A stretch of 41,191 nt of DNA from Clostridia bacterium (GTDB taxonomy: Bacteria; Bacillota; Clostridia; Christensenellales; UBA1242), in NCBI GenBank assembly GCA_028708805.1, contig JAQVYC010000009.1, positions 1 through 41,191 on the forward strand, in the 5' to 3' direction. A program made the position numbers and the translations under genes. The notes beneath the pieces were generated by a model, which was given only the letters and a program-made list of their open reading frames with translations, searched no databases and was not told the DNA's origin. Of the stretch, positions 21,205 to 30,990 are shown one piece after another; the first letter of the stretch is position 1; each line of letters opens with the position of its first letter.

Positions 21205-23625
21205 TTATTTGTTTTCGGGTTTTTTAATTTTTGATTTGTAATTATCTCTTTTAGCTATTATTCCATATTTCAATTCATCAATTGCTCTATATAAATTAGA
21301 CTCCCCTAACTGCGACTTTACATTTTTATTAATCCTTAAATTATAAGTTCCGTTTTCCTTTATAAAGCTTATTATTTTAAGTTCAATGAAAACCAAAAAC
21401 GCACTGTAAAATTCCATATAAGTATAATTTATTTTTCTATGCTTTAAAATTTTTTCAAAGCAATCTCTAAGAGAGATATAACATCCCTCAAATTTTTCTA
21501 AGTCTTTAAAAATCTTGCCAAAGTTTTCTCTAGAATTATTAAGTGTGTTAAATATACTTAACTTATTTTGAACATTATTTACAAAAATCTCTGCTTCGGA
21601 ATGTTGATTTATATTTGCAATATAAGAACGATGAATTACATTATCTAAAAAAACTATCCTTTTATAGCTTTGCACAAAATTTAAACTTGAAGGACATATA
21701 AACACACAATTAATTCCACTATTTTCACATCCGCCATAAAGGTCAATGGCACCTATTTTTTCAAGATTTATATTATTTTTTATAAAATTAAAACTTTTAT
21801 TACTATTCACAACATAAGCTGTTCCAAAATAATTATTTAGCTCAAATAAATCACTTTTGAAATGCTGGTCAAAATAAGAAAAAGTTGCTGGCGTTTTTAT
21901 TTTTAAATATCTCAATTGTTCCAACTCAGGTATAACATAATTTTGAGAGAATGGATTTAATTCTTTTATATCAATTTCAACTGACTTAACAATTCCATTT
22001 ACGATAGAAGTAATTTTATCAGTTTGTAATTCGAAAATTAAATCTATATTTCTAGCTTTTTTTAGTTTATTATAATTTTCTAAGTAATTGAAATATATTA
22101 GGTTTAGTTTTTGTGCTATTTTTATATTACAGTGATTAATGTAATTTTTAAGAGAAGAAAATTTGAAATCTTTCGTTTTTAAATAAAACCTAGGCGAATT
22201 ATTACCACACCCACAAGGTTCTAACTTTAAAACATCTTTTGCCAATTTTGGAGTAACTTCATTTATTAAAATAGGGATATCATATTCTTCTTCTGGCGAA
22301 AAAATTTCATCAGCGTGATGCTCTGCCAAATATTCATTTGTTTTCTTTATAAAAGTATCATAATTTTCTACTTTTAAAGTAAGCCCAGCTGCAATTGGAT
22401 GCCCCCCATAAGTTTCTAATATGTCAGGCATTGAAGACAAAAGCTTATGAATATTAATGGCTGGGATGCTTCGTGCTGCACCTTTTAACAGACCATTAAC
22501 TTCTGAAAATAAAAAAACTGGGCGGTTATACTTTGCCACCAGTTTTGCACAAACGATGCCTAAAATGCCTTGGTCCCAACCCTTTGACGATAAGATTATG
22601 GACGGCGTTTCACTTAGATTCAAGCCGTAAAGACCTATTTCGCAATCTCTTTCCACCAAACAGCATAAATCTTGTCTTTTGATATTATGATTTAATATTT
22701 TATTTATTAAAAATTTTATATTTTGCAAGTTTTCTGTAAGATATAAATATAAAGAATCTTTGGCATCACCCATTCTACCCGAAGCATTTAGCTTTGGAGC
22801 AAGTTTAAATGAGATGTCATTAACAGTGCATTTATTTAAATTAATTTTTAAAACACTAAACATCTCTTTTATGCCTTTTGGAAGCAAGTTGAACTTTTTA
22901 AATCCGTGAATTACAATAGCACGATTTTCACCTACAAGTGGAACGATGTCAGAAATTGTTGCAATGCAAGCAATAGGCAAAAACTCTTCGGCTTGTTGCC
23001 CAAGAAGTGCCTGTGAAATTTTATAGGCAAGCCCTGTTCCACAGAGTTCTTTAAAAGGATAACTTTGGTCAGTTCTCTTTGCGTTTATAACAATTCCTTC
23101 AGGAATAATTTTCGGTATTTCGTGATGGTCGGTTATAATAACTTCAATTCCTAAACTTTTTGCATAAGCAACTTCTTGATAGCAAGAAATACCACAATCC
23201 ACTGTAATTATAATATTGGGATTGTGTTTCTTTTTTATTTTATCTATTACACCAATTGTTAATCCATATCCGTCAAAATAACGGTTTGGCAAATAAAAAT
23301 TAGCACTTATTCCTAAAATTTTAAGTGTTTTAAGCATTATTGCAGTTGCATTAATACCATCAACATCATAATCACCGAAAACCAAAATGTTTTCTTTTTT
23401 TTCAATAGCTTTTTTAATTCTTTCAACAAACTCACTCATGCCCTTTAAAAGAAAAGGATTATGAAATGACTTTTTAGTTGGATTTAAAAACTCAACAATT
23501 TTTTCTTTGCTATCATTTCCACGAGCAATAATTAGCTCCATAATAACAGGTGATATATTAAATTCTGTGGCATACTGATTAACAAGAGATTTAGAAACAT
23601 TTAAATTCTTTTTAATAAATTTCAT
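21205..23625 (-). CDS. recJ: Single-stranded-DNA-specific exonuclease RecJ
   Basis: VFGDYDVDGINA, TVDCGISC, ITDHHE, GRMGDAKDS, GGHPIAAG motifs; start taken at MKFIKKNLN. Confidence 0.94.
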   Translation of the reverse strand: MKFIKKNLNVSKSLVNQYATEFNISPVIMELIIARGNDSKEKIVEFLNPTKKSFHNPFLLKGMSEFVERIKKAIEKKENILVFGDYDVDGINATAIMLKTLKILGISANFYLPNRYFDGYGLTIGVIDKIKKKHNPNIIITVDCGISCYQEVAYAKSLGIEVIITDHHEIPKIIPEGIVINAKRTDQSYPFKELCGTGLAYKISQALLGQQAEEFLPIACIATISDIVPLVGENRAIVIHGFKKFNLLPKGIKEMFSVLKINLNKCTVNDISFKLAPKLNASGRMGDAKDSLYLYLTENLQNIKFLINKILNHNIKRQDLCCLVERDCEIGLYGLNLSETPSIILSSKGWDQGILGIVCAKLVAKYNRPVFLFSEVNGLLKGAARSIPAINIHKLLSSMPDILETYGGHPIAAGLTLKVENYDTFIKKTNEYLAEHHADEIFSPEEEYDIPILINEVTPKLAKDVLKLEPCGCGNNSPRFYLKTKDFKFSSLKNYINHCNIKIAQKLNLIYFNYLENYNKLKKARNIDLIFELQTDKITSIVNGIVKSVEIDIKELNPFSQNYVIPELEQLRYLKIKTPATFSYFDQHFKSDLFELNNYFGTAYVVNSNKSFNFIKNNINLEKIGAIDLYGGCENSGINCVFICPSSLNFVQSYKRIVFLDNVIHRSYIANINQHSEAEIFVNNVQNKLSIFNTLNNSRENFGKIFKDLEKFEGCYISLRDCFEKILKHRKINYTYMEFYSAFLVFIELKIISFIKENGTYNLRINKNVKSQLGESNLYRAIDELKYGIIAKRDNYKSKIKKPENK

Positions 23626-23759
23626 AATCAATAATTTGTAATTCAAGTTTAACATATAAAAAAATTCAAGGCAAGCATTTAAAAAAAATAATTAAGCAAA
23701 AAGTAATTAGAGCGAGTTAATCTATCTTTCGATTTGCTTATTCATAAACTTTCTAAGTT

Positions 23760-24485
23760 TTAATCAATATGCTCAGAGTTTGGTTTAACCCCATAACTTA
23801 ATAATTGCTTTTTTATTTCATTGGCAATTTCATAATGCCCTAATTCATTTGGATGCACGCCATCAATGCAAAAACTATTATGACAATCTCTCTTAGCCAA
23901 AAAGTATGACCTAACATCTAAAAACCTGCAATTATTCTTTACTGCTATCTTGTAAACTAAAAAATTATATAGTTCTTGATGCCTTTGAATATTTGTTATA
24001 TCACCATTGAAAAATTTTAAAACTTGGTTTTCGTCTGCTACTTTGCAAATAACATTTTTGAAATATCTTTCCGAATTGATTGGTGGAAGTCCTGTAAGAT
24101 AAACTTCAACATCGTTTTCCTTTAACTCTTTAATTAAAATATCAAGCAAATTCACAAACTCATCTTCGCTTGTTTTAGGCTCGTGTTTTATTAATGGATT
24201 TTCAGCAACTGCCTTCCAATCAAAATCGGAGTCATTACCACCAATTGAAAATACTACAATGTTTCTTTTGCTTTTATCTATATTTGAAAGATAATCTTTT
24301 ATTAGTTTCTTTTCTTTAATTCTTTTAATTGTTTGACCATAAACAGAAATATTATTAAATTTACAGCCTAAAAATTTTTCAAGTAAAATACTTGCACAAT
24401 CTTTGATTTTTTCTAATCTGAAATTTTTTGTTGCAATTCCCTTTGCAATTGAATCACCTATTAATGTTACATTTAATTCTTGCAT
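23760..24485 (-). CDS. SGNH/GDSL-family hydrolase
   Basis: LIGDSIAKG (block I), FSIGGNDSDF (block III), DGVHPNELGH (block V); Shine-Dalgarno AAAGGAG before the ATG at 24485. Confidence 0.92.
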   Translation of the reverse strand: MQELNVTLIGDSIAKGIATKNFRLEKIKDCASILLEKFLGCKFNNISVYGQTIKRIKEKKLIKDYLSNIDKSKRNIVVFSIGGNDSDFDWKAVAENPLIKHEPKTSEDEFVNLLDILIKELKENDVEVYLTGLPPINSERYFKNVICKVADENQVLKFFNGDITNIQRHQELYNFLVYKIAVKNNCRFLDVRSYFLAKRDCHNSFCIDGVHPNELGHYEIANEIKKQLLSYGVKPNSEHID

Positions 24486-24626
24486 AAAAGCTCCTTTATA
24501 TTTAAGCTTATTCAATAATAAAAACAAATCTACCTACTATGCCCGTTTTAAACTATAATAAAACCTATGGTAAGAGTAGAATAATGAAAAACCGAACTCC
24601 ACTGACAGTAGAATAGAAAAAAATGT

Positions 24627-24655
24627 TTGACATTTCCCATTTTTAGTGCAATAAT
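24627..24655 (+). promoter_or_regulatory. Sigma-A-type promoter of XRE regulator
   Basis: TTGACA – 17 nt – AATAAT, with the -10 ending 6 nt before the ATG. Confidence 0.7.
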
Positions 24656-24661
24656 TAAGTT

Positions 24662-25267
24662 ATGGAAGATATAAAATTAATTGTTGCGAATAATATTATC
24701 AAGTACAGAAAAAAGTTTAAGCTTACGCAAGCGGAACTAGCAGAAAAATTAAATTATTCAGATAAATCTATATCAAAATGGGAACGAGGTGATTCACTCC
24801 CAGATATTATTATTTTAAATGATATCGCAAAAATTTTTAATATATCCTTAGATAATTTAATTACGCAACACGAAGTGAAACCTTATAAAAGGGCGAATAA
24901 ACTTCTCGAAAAAATATACAACAATAAAATGCTAATAACTTTGTGTTCAAGCATTATTGTATGGTTAATTGCTTCAATCGCTTTTGTATTTTTAAGCATA
25001 TTTACAGACATTTCTTATTTATGGGTGATTTTTGTTTATGCGTCTACGGTAAATTGTATTGTTTTAATTGCACTTAATTATTTATGGAAAAATATTTATT
25101 ACAATTTTGCGACCGTGGCTTCTCTTATAATATCACTGGCAATAAGTATTTATTTTTCGTTATATTTGTTCTTAGATATAAACAGAATATGGTTGATTTT
25201 TATTATTTTAATTCCGCTTTTAATTCTTGCTTATCTATGGTTCATTGTTAGAAAAAAATTTAAATAA
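24662..25267 (+). CDS. XRE-family HTH regulator with C-terminal transmembrane domain
   Basis: NIIKYRKKFKLTQAELAEKLNYSDKSISKWERGDSLPDI HTH followed by several TM segments. Confidence 0.92.
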   Translation: MEDIKLIVANNIIKYRKKFKLTQAELAEKLNYSDKSISKWERGDSLPDIIILNDIAKIFNISLDNLITQHEVKPYKRANKLLEKIYNNKMLITLCSSIIVWLIASIAFVFLSIFTDISYLWVIFVYASTVNCIVLIALNYLWKNIYYNFATVASLIISLAISIYFSLYLFLDINRIWLIFIILIPLLILAYLWFIVRKKFK

Positions 25268-25322
25268 CACTTTACTTGATTTTTTTCTTGAGTTTGATTA
25301 TATTAGTGTTAAAGGGGTAAAA

Positions 25323-26054
25323 ATGGAAATTGCAAGTTTAGGTTCAGAAGGCAAAAAGAAATATGATATTATAACTAGTAGAGCCGAGAAAAAGATTTTA
25401 TCTGAGGCTCGCTATCTAAACATTGATGAATTTAATTATGAAGGCAAATATAAATATAAAACTATATATTATGATACACCTGAAAAGCTGTTGACCAATG
25501 CCGGAATTTTACTTTATAAAACTTGGATTAAAGATAGTTATTATTTTGTAATTCAACGATTGAATATTTTACCCAGCACATCAAAGTTAAAAAGAAACGA
25601 AATTTATAGACATGCAGTTGATGCTCAGGATTCGCCGATAAAACATACTTTTTATTTAATCAATGGTATTACATCAATGTTTTCGACCCAATTTTCTATT
25701 GATTTAGAATATGTTATTAAAAATGTAAAACCTATAATTATTATAAATATTAAGGCTGTTAGTTATAAAATTTTTAGTGGCACAGGCTTTAAATGTTTAC
25801 TTACTTTTGAAAACGCAGTTTATTTTAATAAAGTAACAAGGAAAAAACGAGTGAATAAGGAATTGAATGTTGAACTTTTGGCTCCTAAAAATTTTTTATC
25901 TGAATTTGATAAGTTTACTTTACTTCTAGAAAAATATTGTAAAGATATCATCCCTAAAAAAGAATCTAGATTTGCTTATGCTAATAGAATTACGGGGATT
26001 ATCAAGAATAAAACAAATGGTAAAGTAAAAAAAGTAGACCAGAAAAAAATTTAA
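25323..26054 (+). CDS. Divergent CYTH/VTC-like (triphosphate tunnel) domain protein
   Basis: SRAEKKIL…KYKTIYYDTPEKLLTNAGILLYKTW…FVIQRLNI…RNEIYRH pattern; start at 25323 is preceded by AAAGGGG. Confidence 0.55.
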   Translation: MEIASLGSEGKKKYDIITSRAEKKILSEARYLNIDEFNYEGKYKYKTIYYDTPEKLLTNAGILLYKTWIKDSYYFVIQRLNILPSTSKLKRNEIYRHAVDAQDSPIKHTFYLINGITSMFSTQFSIDLEYVIKNVKPIIIINIKAVSYKIFSGTGFKCLLTFENAVYFNKVTRKKRVNKELNVELLAPKNFLSEFDKFTLLLEKYCKDIIPKKESRFAYANRITGIIKNKTNGKVKKVDQKKI

Positions 26055-26117
26055 TTTCTATTTATACAGCATTTGTTTAGTTTGATTTTAAAAATTTGAT
26101 TTATTTAAGAAGATAGT

Positions 26118-26201
26118 CTGGTGAAATGAAGTTCAAAAAGTGATTTTCGCAAGTGCAAAACACTTGCATTTAGTTGCTTGTAAACTTTAAATTCGCCAGC
26201 C
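26118..26201 (-). repeat. Diverged copy of cloverleaf palindromic element (E2)
   Basis: Reverse complement aligns to 28609-28696 with the same 34-nt spacing from GGCTG to GCAAGTGTTTTxCACTTGC, then AAATCACTTT; outer CTGGTGAA/TTCGCCAG stem kept. Confidence 0.75.
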
Positions 26202-26511
26202 TTTTTATTTTTCTTAGCACATTGGTTTTTCGTCAACTTTTTATCTGCTGTTTTTTAATGATTTATTTTCTATAAACTTTTATTTATGATGTATTTATTT
26301 TTTAAAATGAACCAACTGCACTACTACTCGTAATTTATTATATTTAATATTCTACCAACCTAACTGCTAGTATTTTTTTTCTTTATTTCTTATTTTATTT
26401 TTTTAAGTAACTCATTAACCAAATTAATTACAAAATTTTAAAACAAATGCAATTCATTGTTTTATCTAAAATTTAGTGAATTAGCTATTCTAAAAGATGC
26501 TTTATTTCAAG

Positions 26512-27669
26512 TTAAATTATGTCAACCCTAACTATTTCCCCGTCTTGTGCATCTTGATATGTTATCCAGTATCCTTGACCTTTCGGTTCGGCAACATCAA
26601 TGGGTAGCCACTGAGCTTTTTCATTAAAGTCGACAGGAGGCTTTTCAGTCCAACTTGCAGGAAACCCATAACAAACATATTTCACAACATCTTCGGAATA
26701 AATTAAACCAACAACATAAAACTTGCCTTCCTTTTCATAATCCACTTTCACCCATTTTGAATTAGGAATTATATCGCAAAGCACTTCATCTACGGAATGT
26801 TTATCAAACAATATTTCTAATTGAGAGCTTATTTCATCAAAGAAATAAATACTGTTTTCTAAGGTGGGTTTTCTCATTTTTCCGCTTTTTATATTTTTGA
26901 CAGTGTCATTTACTAAGTCATCTTTTTCTTTGGTTTTCTTTGGTTCTTTCTTTTCTGATTTTTTTTCTTTTTCTTGGACTTCTTCAATTCCCTCAGCGAC
27001 TTCATCGACTACTTCTTCGCCTTCATCGACTACTTCTTCGCCTTCATCATATTTAATATCATCGTAAATGTCTTCATCGCTATCAAAATTTATATGAACA
27101 TTATCTTCGCTGTCTGTTTCGTTGAGGCTTATATCTTCATTTGCTTTATTTCCATTTTTATAAAATGCTGATTTATATGTACAGTTTTCGCATTTCTCAT
27201 TACAACGGAAATAATTATCAACTTCTTTTTCTATATCTTCATCATCATCAAAATAAATAGAGTTTTCTTGTAAAATGTTCCCTGCAATTTTCGGTGAGGT
27301 TTGCTCTAAGGCATTTAATCCCGAAATCAATCTTTCTTCCATATTGGCACCGTTTCCAGAGATTGAGCCTAATAAAAGTGGCTCAGAACTACCGCCCCTT
27401 GAACTAATTAAAGCACATGTGCAATTTTCTGGAATATTATTTAAAATTGACCCAAAAGTGTAAGTCATATATCCAACTCTGGTTAGCCCCGCTTTATGAA
27501 CTTTGCCATCAATTAGCAATCCCAAAGACAATACGCCCATTGGCTCTTCAATAAAATTATATAGCTTTACATCGCCCCTTATTCCGCCTGTTTTACCATC
27601 TAAATTTAGAACTGCTTTTTTTAAGGAATTATCAACCGCACTTAAAACAACAGATTTATTATAAATCAT
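26512..27669 (-). CDS. Uncharacterised two-domain protein with acidic/basic linker
   Basis: 385 aa; conserved-looking N- and C-terminal domains (…WLPIDVAEPKGQGYWITYQDAQDGE) joined by a DEGEEVV/KEK low-complexity linker. Confidence 0.75.
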   Translation of the reverse strand: MIYNKSVVLSAVDNSLKKAVLNLDGKTGGIRGDVKLYNFIEEPMGVLSLGLLIDGKVHKAGLTRVGYMTYTFGSILNNIPENCTCALISSRGGSSEPLLLGSISGNGANMEERLISGLNALEQTSPKIAGNILQENSIYFDDDEDIEKEVDNYFRCNEKCENCTYKSAFYKNGNKANEDISLNETDSEDNVHINFDSDEDIYDDIKYDEGEEVVDEGEEVVDEVAEGIEEVQEKEKKSEKKEPKKTKEKDDLVNDTVKNIKSGKMRKPTLENSIYFFDEISSQLEILFDKHSVDEVLCDIIPNSKWVKVDYEKEGKFYVVGLIYSEDVVKYVCYGFPASWTEKPPVDFNEKAQWLPIDVAEPKGQGYWITYQDAQDGEIVRVDII

Positions 27670-27733
27670 ATTTCCCCCATATGTCTTTAAATATTATATG
27701 AAAATATGATATATTTGGTCATAACATTATTTG

Positions 27734-28537
27734 TCAAGACTTGTCTAATTGTTGATATAATTGTCGAAGTTGTAAAATATCTAGAACTTCCGCCCGCACT
27801 AACAGAGAAATATTTAGTTTATTAAAGGCTTTTTCAACCTCTAATTTATTATATTTTATATTTATTAAATTGTTGATTAAAGTTTTTCTTTTCATTGCAA
27901 AACAACCTTTAATAAATCTTGTAAAATTTTCGTCATAAATGATATCAGGCTTTCGTTCTAACCTTAAAATCGCAGAATCAACCTTAGGTCGAGGACGAAA
28001 CATTGTTTTTTTCACAATTCTTGTTATTTTGGCATTGCAATAATAACTAATCATTGCACTTAAAAGACCGTAGTTATCCTCGTTTGGTCTTGCTACTATC
28101 TTTTCCGCAACTTCTTTTTGCACCATAATTGTTAATGTTTCAACCTTGTTTGTTTGCTCTAAAAATTTAAAAATAAGGGGTGTTGTTATATAATAAGGAA
28201 GGTTTGCTATTATGTGGAATGAACCTGAAAAGTCGGTTTCTATTTCCTGCATGTGTTTCTTTAAAATGTCTGCCATTATTATCTTGACATTTTTTACAGA
28301 TGAAAACTTTTCTTGTAATATTTCTGTTAGCTTTTTATCTATTTCGTAAGCAACAACATTTTTAGCCTTTTTTGAAATTGCTTGCGTTAAAGTACCAGCC
28401 CCTGCGCCTATTTCTAACACTTCGTCGTTTTCACCAATTCCGCTGTCTGATACTATTGCATTTAAAAGATTAGTATCGGATATAAAATTTTGACCGAATT
28501 TTTTATTGAATTTAATATCTTTGAAACTCATTTTCAC
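27734..28537 (-). CDS. rsmA: 16S rRNA (adenine1518-N6/1519-N6)-dimethyltransferase RsmA/KsgA
   Basis: KKFGQNFISDTNLL, VLEIGAGAGTLT, ANLPYYITTPLIFK, FRPRPKVDSAI motifs. Confidence 0.96.
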   Translation of the reverse strand: MKMSFKDIKFNKKFGQNFISDTNLLNAIVSDSGIGENDEVLEIGAGAGTLTQAISKKAKNVVAYEIDKKLTEILQEKFSSVKNVKIIMADILKKHMQEIETDFSGSFHIIANLPYYITTPLIFKFLEQTNKVETLTIMVQKEVAEKIVARPNEDNYGLLSAMISYYCNAKITRIVKKTMFRPRPKVDSAILRLERKPDIIYDENFTRFIKGCFAMKRKTLINNLINIKYNKLEVEKAFNKLNISLLVRAEVLDILQLRQLYQQLDKS

Positions 28538-28605
28538 CTTTCCATATTCTATTTTGCTAAAAAAGTTTTTTAGAAGTATAAAAAGTTTATCTAAGTAGTT
28601 AAAAT

Positions 28606-28702
28606 AAATGGCTGACGGATAAGTTTTGCGTTACAAAACTTTGGCAAGTGTTTTACACTTGCCCGGAAATCACTTTGTGATTTCCGTTCCGTCAGCCCAT
28701 TT
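28606..28702 (+). repeat. Cloverleaf palindromic element (E1): outer stem enclosing three perfect hairpins
   Basis: Outer AAATGGCTGACGGA/TCCGTCAGCCCATTT; hairpins AAGTTTTG-cgtta-CAAAACTT, GGCAAGTGT-ttt-ACACTTGCC, CGGAAATCAC-ttt-GTGATTTCCG. Confidence 0.9.
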
Positions 28703-28715
28703 AATTTTGCCTTTT

Positions 28716-29681
28716 TTATACAATCTCTTTATTTTTATCAGACTTCTTTTCTTTTGCTTCATCACAGCCTGATGCCTTTTTAACCTTTTTAAACTTCCTA
28801 TTAAATGCCAATGACCAAAGCGTCGGGGTTATAAAATAAGAAGAGAAAACACAAGCCAAAACACCTAATATTAAAGATATAGAAGCAAAACCTATGCTGT
28901 TTATCCAAATTGCTAAAATAATAAGTGCTATTATAACAGTTATACCAATTAAAGCACTTCTTTTACATTCATCTTTAATTGAGATATCAACTAATTCTTT
29001 GTTAGTCTTTTTTATAAATTGTTCATTTTTAGCATTCTTGTTGAATGTGTTTAAATTCATAAAACTGAAATATATCGAAAGCACAGCCGTGCTCATAATA
29101 ACAATTCCAAAATATTGATTTATCGGAATTCTTGCAATTAAGGTCAAAGTTGTCATTATGCCCAAATCTAAAAATGCAACTGCAATCATCGTGAAACCAG
29201 AAGTCAAATTATGCCTTGCAAACATATAAATTGCAACTGCTATAATTGATATTAAAACAGCTAAAAATGCTTTTGTAAATACCTCAGCACTAAACTCGGG
29301 TGTTGTATTTGTTTGCATAATTATAAAATTAACTTCCATTGCATCATTTTCATTATATCCAAACTTTTCAAATAAATCATTTTTTACATTTTCATTAACT
29401 GTTTCTACATCTGTAAATATCTGATATTTTATTATAGCACAAATGCCTGTTTCATTTTCACCTATGCTTGCATAACTTGCCTTTAAGTTATTTTTAGATA
29501 AAACTTCATTTATTTTTGCCATAGAATCATCAACTTCAAAATTTGTAGTATTGACTGTAACAACAGTACCACCAGTAAAATCAAAACTCTTATTGAAATT
29601 AATCGTAAAAAGCAATACAAAACCCAATATTAAAACTAAAAGAGATGCTAAACCACTTTTAAAAAATTTAACCAAGTTCAT
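28716..29681 (-). CDS. secF: Protein translocase subunit SecF
   Basis: FNKSFDFTGGTVV, six TM topology, overlaps secD. Confidence 0.93.
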   Translation of the reverse strand: MNLVKFFKSGLASLLVLILGFVLLFTINFNKSFDFTGGTVVTVNTTNFEVDDSMAKINEVLSKNNLKASYASIGENETGICAIIKYQIFTDVETVNENVKNDLFEKFGYNENDAMEVNFIIMQTNTTPEFSAEVFTKAFLAVLISIIAVAIYMFARHNLTSGFTMIAVAFLDLGIMTTLTLIARIPINQYFGIVIMSTAVLSIYFSFMNLNTFNKNAKNEQFIKKTNKELVDISIKDECKRSALIGITVIIALIILAIWINSIGFASISLILGVLACVFSSYFITPTLWSLAFNRKFKKVKKASGCDEAKEKKSDKNKEIV

Positions 29682-30990
29682 TTATATTTGCCCCCCTTTT
29701 CATTCGTAATTTGTTAGCTTTTGTACTGTTCAAGCTTAAATACCATTTTGTAAACCATTTTGTTAAAACCAAAGTTGCTAACAAGTTTAAACCTGCTCCA
29801 ATTCCCAATACAAGACTAAAACTATGTGAAAAAGGTCCGCCAGCAAAATACATCACGAAAGATATAATTAATGCTAAAACATTTATATCTACAACTGTTA
29901 AAATTGATTTACTATAACCAGACTTAACAGCAAGCGGGATTTTCTTTCCTTCTGCATAACCTTTTTTGATATTACCGAAAATTACATTATAGCTTGCAAA
30001 TAAGAGAATTAGAGTTAATACAAGGCCAAAGAAACCTCCCATTGAAAGTATAAAGATTGGAATCGCCTGCAAAAAGAACATCATTAAAACAAAATGTATT
30101 GCCATTGACATTGCAATCAGCCACGCAAAGTCACCAAACATTAAAGCAACTGCTACAATAAATAATGCTAAAATCAGAGAAATAGCAATAATTAGAAATA
30201 ATAAAGTATTTTCGCCTAAGGTTGCTGATATGGTGTTAATTTGATTCCCAATCATTTCAAAATTTATGCTTTGCTTTGCCATTAATAAAGCAAAGGCAAA
30301 AGCATTTGATTGTTCTTGATTAGATGATGAGCCATAAAAATAAAGCAAATTCCCTGTTATTTGTTCCTTGAAATTTATATTAGAAACTACATTCTCGCCA
30401 ATGTAAATATAAATCGTGCCATTTCCAGAAGATGTTAACTCTTTTATTTTATCTTCACCGCTTTTGCTAAGCTGGATATTAGTTCCCCACATATACTCTG
30501 TTGTAGTTACCTGACCAAAAGATGAGAAAATATCTAAGACATCTTCGCCGATTAAATCATTCTCGCCCACTTCGGTTGTTTCTGATGTTCTAATATATAG
30601 TTCGCCTTCAGCTGAAAAAGCATTTAGTATATCTCTTGCGTTATTTAATTTCGGAATTTCTATAAACATTTTATTTGCTACCGTTGAATCACTTTCACCC
30701 GAAATTGAGATTCTAACACTTTCGTACCCATAACCTCGAATCTTATCATTTGCCAAAATTACAAGCTTTTCTAGGCTTTCTGTTTTATTTATTTCACCTT
30801 CGGGGTAAAGCACATTATATTGTGCGGAATATCCCCCACTTATATCTAAATCGGTTGTTATAGCATTAGCAAAACCAACAAATCTATTGTTGGTTGCTGG
30901 TATTAAAAAATTAACAAAACAAAGTGCTATTAATATAACTACCAAAATTGACATACTTATAAAATTTCTTTTTGCCAATCGTTTGTTCAT
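29668..30990 (-). CDS. secD: Protein translocase subunit SecD
   Basis: TDLDISGGYSAQYNV, periplasmic domain, TM bundle; upstream of secF. Confidence 0.92.
   Translation of the reverse strand: MNKRLAKRNFISMSILVVILIALCFVNFLIPATNNRFVGFANAITTDLDISGGYSAQYNVLYPEGEINKTESLEKLVILANDKIRGYGYESVRISISGESDSTVANKMFIEIPKLNNARDILNAFSAEGELYIRTSETTEVGENDLIGEDVLDIFSSFGQVTTTEYMWGTNIQLSKSGEDKIKELTSSGNGTIYIYIGENVVSNINFKEQITGNLLYFYGSSSNQEQSNAFAFALLMAKQSINFEMIGNQINTISATLGENTLLFLIIAISLILALFIVAVALMFGDFAWLIAMSMAIHFVLMMFFLQAIPIFILSMGGFFGLVLTLILLFASYNVIFGNIKKGYAEGKKIPLAVKSGYSKSILTVVDINVLALIISFVMYFAGGPFSHSFSLVLGIGAGLNLLATLVLTKWFTKWYLSLNSTKANKLRMKRGANINELG

Noticed and set aside
26864-27171. + strand ORFs rich in S/F opposite the acidic linker
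   Set aside because: Antisense of low-complexity linker; no initiation signals.
27140-27200. CX3CX2C (CNEKCENC) in the 385-aa protein as a radical-SAM motif
   Set aside because: Spacing matches by chance but there is no TIM-barrel context or other radical-SAM motifs; at most a metal-binding knuckle.
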